Assembly: GCA_947475135.1 (NCBI GenBank)
Contig: CANJMU010000016.1
Location: 1-8,929 of the forward strand
Reading direction: 5' to 3'
Origin: Silvanigrellaceae bacterium
GTDB lineage: Bacteria > Bdellovibrionota > Oligoflexia > Silvanigrellales > Silvanigrellaceae
Length of the DNA stretch: 8,929 nucleotides
Below the pieces are notes generated by a model. It was not told the origin of the DNA and did no database searches. It was given only the letters and a program-made list of their open reading frames with translations. Below, piece after piece: positions 7,498-8,929 of the stretch. The position numbers were made by a program, and so were the translations under genes. Within the stretch, counting starts at the first letter, position 1. Every line of letters begins with the position of its first letter.

Positions 7498-7719
7498 ATG
7501 GATAATGAAAGCTGCACGCATGGGTCTAAAAATTTATGTTCCTGCTCATGCCATTATTTCAAAGGAATATGCATTTCACTGATTGGACTTCTTTTTTTAT
7601 TGAACGCGTGTGATGTTATTTCTCAAAAATTTGTCAGTATCACATGGCCAATTTTATTGATTCTCATCGGACTTAAAATGGGTTTCGGCAGAATGATCTG
7701 TAAGTGTTATAAAAAATAA
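7498..7719 (+). CDS. Small Cys-rich protein with two transmembrane helices (LiaF/DUF5668-like)
   Basis: This 73-residue inner-membrane protein has unknown function. The N-terminus holds Cys6, His8, Cys14, Cys16, Cys18, His19 and Cys24 (CTHG and CSCSCHYFKG), a plausible metal-binding or redox patch. Two hydrophobic helices follow, about 23-42 (GICISLIGLLFLLNACDVIS) and 47-61 (SITWPILLILIGLKM), with a short loop between them. The pattern LIGLLFLLN...WPILLILIGL is that of the LiaI/LiaF-type transmembrane module (DUF5668-like). The C-terminus ends CKCYKK. ATG 7498 has AAGGAG 7 bases upstream. An upstream in-frame ATG at 7459 would put the Shine-Dalgarno sequence inside the gene and is rejected. 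It is the only plus-strand gene, and its last 66 bases overlap the 3' end of the ligase gene. Confidence 0.8.
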   Translation: MDNESCTHGSKNLCSCSCHYFKGICISLIGLLFLLNACDVISQKFVSITWPILLILIGLKMGFGRMICKCYKK

Positions 7720-8929
7720 AAACTCTTTCTCTGTTAAAATCTTCACATGATTTTCCACCGCACTTAAATATTTTGAAGAATTCGAAAGTTCATTGCAAAT
7801 TAAATAATCCGTTGTTGAAGAAACCTGAGAGACAAATTTTCCTCCATTTTTTTCAATCATTTTTTTCATTTCATTTCTCGGAATTTCCAATGTTCCCGTG
7901 ATGCAAATATTTTTTCCTTGCAATTTTTGAGTGAAATTATTTTCTTTTTCTTTCCTAGAAACAACATGAACGACCTCAAGAAGTCGTTCAATCACGGCTT
8001 TTTTTTGATGAAGACTTCCCAAAAACTCCTGTGCAGATTTCTGGGCCCATCCTTGTAATTCCAGTAAATCTTCGACCTTTAATTGAAAAACATTTTCCAA
8101 TGTTTTTGCAAATTTTGCGACCTCTTTGCATTTCACCTCACCGCCGCGTTTCAGCCCCAAAGCGGTTAAAAATTGATCCAAAGGAATTGATTTTTTATTT
8201 TCAAATTCACGGACAAAATTCTGTGCCGATTTTTTTGCAAAACCATCCAATTGTAATAAATCATTTTCAGTAACTTTAAAAAAATCAGACAAATCTTGAA
8301 TGAGGCCACTATTTTTTAATTTTTCAATAATTTTATCTGAGACCCCTTTAATTTCTAATGTTTTGACAAAATAAACAAAAATCTCTTGATCTTTCCAGGG
8401 ACACACCGGGTTTTCTTTGCAAAAAAGATCGGGGCCTTCCCGTGACAAAAGCGATTCACACAAACATTTTTTAGGTAATTGATAAGAAACAGTATTTGAA
8501 ATATCAATGCATTTTGTAATTGCAGGAATCACTTCACCACTACGAATAATTTCGACCAATGCACCTTCGCGATAATCGCCATCGATAATATATTGCGCAT
8601 TGTGCAACGTTGCATACGATATTTTTGCATTCGATAAAAAAATGGGTTCGAGTTTTGCACGAAATGTAATTTTCCCGCTTCGTCCCACATTATGTTCAAT
8701 TTTAACGATACGTGTCTTCGCCTTTTCATTTTCTTTTTTAAATGCCAAACTCCCTCGCGGGTGATGATTCGTGGAACCCAAGGACTCCCATAAATTTTGA
8801 TTTTCATAACGTAACACAAGACCATCAATTTTATAATCTCGATTTTTTTGAAAAATATTTTCAATTTCTTTTTGAAATTCTTCTTGCGTCAATTCAGTCC
8901 AATTTTTTTCATGAATAAATTTCATGCAA
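7654..8929 (-). CDS. ligA: NAD+-dependent DNA ligase (LigA type), C-terminal part, 5' end off window
   Basis: The enzyme seals DNA nicks using NAD+. Visible here are the end of the nucleotidyltransferase domain, the OB-fold, zinc finger, helix-hairpin-helix (HhH) domain and BRCT domain. Numbered from Met at 8925, key motifs are motif IV KIDGLVLRY (32-40), motif V HPRGSLAFK (55-63), and OB-fold VGRSGKITFRAKLEP (80-94) with ATLHN (105-109). Further on come SGEVIP (129-134), zinc ligands C154, C156, C169 and C175, the HhH repeats (LDGFAKKSA, LQGWAQKSA) and BRCT, about 335-406. The catalytic Lys region (KxDG) and NAD-binding Ia domain lie off window. Met 8925 is probably internal, since family members are near 670 residues. 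Oddities are Arg instead of Lys in motif IV, a CxC instead of CxxC first zinc pair, and a degenerate second HhH. The last 17 or so residues come from DNA shared with the opposite-strand gene. Confidence 0.93.
   Translation of the reverse strand, partial: CMKFIHEKNWTELTQEEFQKEIENIFQKNRDYKIDGLVLRYENQNLWESLGSTNHHPRGSLAFKKENEKAKTRIVKIEHNVGRSGKITFRAKLEPIFLSNAKISYATLHNAQYIIDGDYREGALVEIIRSGEVIPAITKCIDISNTVSYQLPKKCLCESLLSREGPDLFCKENPVCPWKDQEIFVYFVKTLEIKGVSDKIIEKLKNSGLIQDLSDFFKVTENDLLQLDGFAKKSAQNFVREFENKKSIPLDQFLTALGLKRGGEVKCKEVAKFAKTLENVFQLKVEDLLELQGWAQKSAQEFLGSLHQKKAVIERLLEVVHVVSRKEKENNFTQKLQGKNICITGTLEIPRNEMKKMIEKNGGKFVSQVSSTTDYLICNELSNSSKYLSAVENHVKILTEKEFLFFITLTDHSAETHFKSDENQ

Noticed and set aside
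8529..8864. 111-codon minus-strand frame inside the ligase gene
   Set aside because: It lies in another frame of a well-supported ligase OB-fold region and shows only low-complexity sequence.

Overview
The window is AT-rich bacterial DNA. All genes but one lie on the minus strand. The contents (TypA, a chemosensory CheA/CheW pair, exported lipoprotein-like proteins and an NAD+-dependent DNA ligase) point to a motile or surface-sensing Gram-negative bacterium. An AT-rich member of the Bdellovibrionota/Oligoflexia type would fit, but no marker here fixes the taxon, so that assignment is only a guess.

Layout from right to left, the direction of most transcription. The right edge (7654-8929) carries the C-terminal two-thirds of a LigA-type DNA ligase; its start lies off the window. 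It overlaps, tail to tail, a small plus-strand gene (7498-7719) for a Cys-rich protein with two membrane helices. The divergent spacer 7265-7497 holds a perfect 18-bp palindrome, a Fur-box-like sequence and a good -10 box. A tightly packed minus-strand cluster follows: cheA (two HPt domains, apparently no P2 domain), cheW, a short exported OB-fold protein, and a roughly 506-residue exported repeat protein. typA lies about 100 bp further on and ends at a strong intrinsic terminator. Left of that are a 139-residue protein with an eukaryote-like FYVE-type zinc finger and a possible gene start running off the left edge.

Two points change a naive reading. First, the repeat protein does not start at the GTG at 3832. 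Its frame stays open up to 4087, the extra 85 codons encode a signal peptide and one more copy of the protein's own repeat, and the Shine-Dalgarno sequence and ATG at 4095 are one base out of frame across consecutive A9, T7 and T9 runs. This is either a homopolymer sequencing error or a real slippage or phase-variation switch. Second, the protein is built from about six modules of 70-78 residues, each marked by a PGKY/EGDY-like turn.

The cheA-cheW-OB-repeat order suggests a chemosensory-like signalling core co-expressed with two envelope proteins. No receptor, CheY, CheR or CheB gene is present in the window, so its input and output are unknown.
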